Shown here piece after piece: positions 6,984-7,274 of a stretch of 7,274 nt of DNA (positions within the stretch are counted from its first letter, which is position 1; the number at the start of each line of letters is the position of its first letter). Made by a program: the position numbers and the translations under genes. The stretch is from an uncultured Prevotella sp. (GTDB lineage Bacteria; Bacteroidota; Bacteroidia; Bacteroidales; Bacteroidaceae). The stretch lies in the NCBI GenBank assembly GCA_938023885.1, contig CALJCU010000036.1:1-7274 (forward strand). The letters run 5' to 3'. The notes under the pieces were generated by a model, which made no database searches, was not told the origin of the DNA, and saw only the letters and a program-made list of their open reading frames with translations.

Positions 6984-7104
6984 ATGTCATCGGCTGATGA
7001 ACGTCATCCGATCGTTTGCCGAACGTCGCACGACTCGCTGCCACGTGCCGTACGATCTGCCGTCACGTGTCGCACGATCTGCCGTCACGTGTTACCGATG
7101 ACAT
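6984..7104. repeat. Palindrome-rich element closed by a perfect 10-bp inverted repeat
   Basis: ATGTCATCGG (6984-6993) and CCGATGACAT (7095-7104) are perfect inverted copies 101 bp apart. Between them lie nested smaller inverted repeats: 6989-6993 with 7008-7012 (ATCGG/CCGAT), 7013-7016 with 7022-7025 (CGTT/AACG) and 7025-7028 with 7031-7034 (GTCG/CGAC). Three 22-bp tandem repeats follow. The inside is GC-rich while the flanks are AT-rich. A T-rich tract (7104-7119) follows, so in RNA this could be a branched structure with a terminator-like 3' end. No ORF explains it. Confidence 0.7.
7026..7091. repeat. Three tandem 22-bp repeats, each ending in CACGTG
   Basis: The units are 7026-7047, 7048-7069 and 7070-7091. 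The second and third share 20 of 22 bases. The first shares 17 of 22 with the third in ungapped alignment. All seven differences are C/T changes on this strand. The hexamer palindrome CACGTG closes each unit (7042-7047, 7064-7069, 7086-7091). A degenerate earlier unit may lie at 7004-7025. The units are contiguous with no spacers, so this is not a CRISPR array. Confidence 0.8.
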
Positions 7105-7153
7105 TTTTTGTTTTTGTTTAGTTGTCTCGGAAATGCAAAAAGTGCAAGTAAAA

Positions 7154-7185
7154 TTTGCCTGTTAAGGAAAGATTCTGTAACTTTG
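7154..7185 (+). promoter_or_regulatory. Bacteroidota-type promoter reading out of the window
   Basis: The -33 box TTTG (7154-7157) and the -7 box TAACTTTG (7178-7185) both match the phylum consensus exactly, with a 20-nt spacer. Transcription would start near 7190 and run towards a gene that begins at or beyond the window edge. Upstream of it lie the repeat element and its T-rich tract, which would insulate it from the lipoprotein gene. Confidence 0.75.
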
Positions 7186-7209
7186 AAGCGTGATTATAAA
7201 AATGTAGTC

Positions 7210-7257
7210 ATGAGGTTTAAACTAACTTTGGATATTGACTATATGGAAAATTATTAA
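7210..7257 (+). CDS. Possible short ORF or broken gene start
   Basis: An ATG at 7210, about 20 nt after the predicted transcription start, opens a 15-codon frame (MRFKLTLDIDYMENY) that ends at TAA 7255-7257. An ATG follows at once (7258) but its frame stops after four codons. A third ATG at 7269 runs to the window edge. The first ten residues resemble the beginning of Cas6-type CRISPR endoribonucleases, which often start MRFKLTL, but nothing after that fits. It could be a leader peptide, a remnant or chance. The true downstream gene may start at 7269 or beyond. Confidence 0.2.
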   Translation: MRFKLTLDIDYMENY

Positions 7258-7274
7258 ATGTCTACGAAATGAGA

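Noticed and set aside
7026..7091. CRISPR array
   Set aside because: The 22-bp repeats are contiguous, with no unique spacers, and there are only three units.
7135..7158. GCAAA/TTTGC inverted repeat as an operator over the -33 box
   Set aside because: Only five base pairs in an AT-rich stretch; this is expected by chance.
7223..7230. Second TAACTTTG box as another promoter
   Set aside because: There is no TTTG-like -33 element at the right distance, and it lies inside the short ORF just after a better promoter.

Overview
The window looks like chromosomal DNA from a member of the Bacteroidota, most likely a Prevotella-like Bacteroidales species. The reasons are the two promoters that fit the phylum's -33 TTTG / -7 TAnnTTTG consensus, the A-rich translation leaders without Shine-Dalgarno sequences, and three lipoproteins whose lipobox cysteine is followed by an acidic stretch. 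The genus is an inference. All genes are on the + strand.

Region 1 (1-121) is a leader with two hairpins and no recognisable promoter. The operon may therefore start upstream, and the first bases may hold the 3' end of another gene. Region 2 (122-6287) is one tightly packed cluster of four genes. They are a lipoprotein with two CxxCH haem sites of the di-haem oxidoreductase (DHOR, DUF1111) family; an imelysin-family lipoprotein with the GxHxxE motif; a fused system II cytochrome c synthase (CcsBA) with the WWD motif and all four expected histidines; and a two-domain Rid-superfamily protein that resembles the chorismatases FkbO, Hyg5 and XanB2. DHOR and imelysin genes are known neighbours in iron-regulated loci of other bacteria. 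CcsBA supplies the covalent haem attachment that the DHOR needs. The cluster thus reads as a cell-envelope haem/iron redox unit that carries its own cytochrome maturation enzyme. The chorismatase-like gene starts 2 bp after ccsBA and its role there is open.

Region 3 (6288-6975) is a separate transcription unit: a consensus promoter, a small beta-rich lipoprotein gene and an intrinsic terminator. Region 4 (6976-7274) has no confident gene. It holds a 121-bp palindrome-rich element with three 22-bp tandem repeats, closed by a perfect 10-bp inverted repeat and followed by a T-rich tract. A second consensus promoter then reads out of the window towards a gene whose body is not visible.
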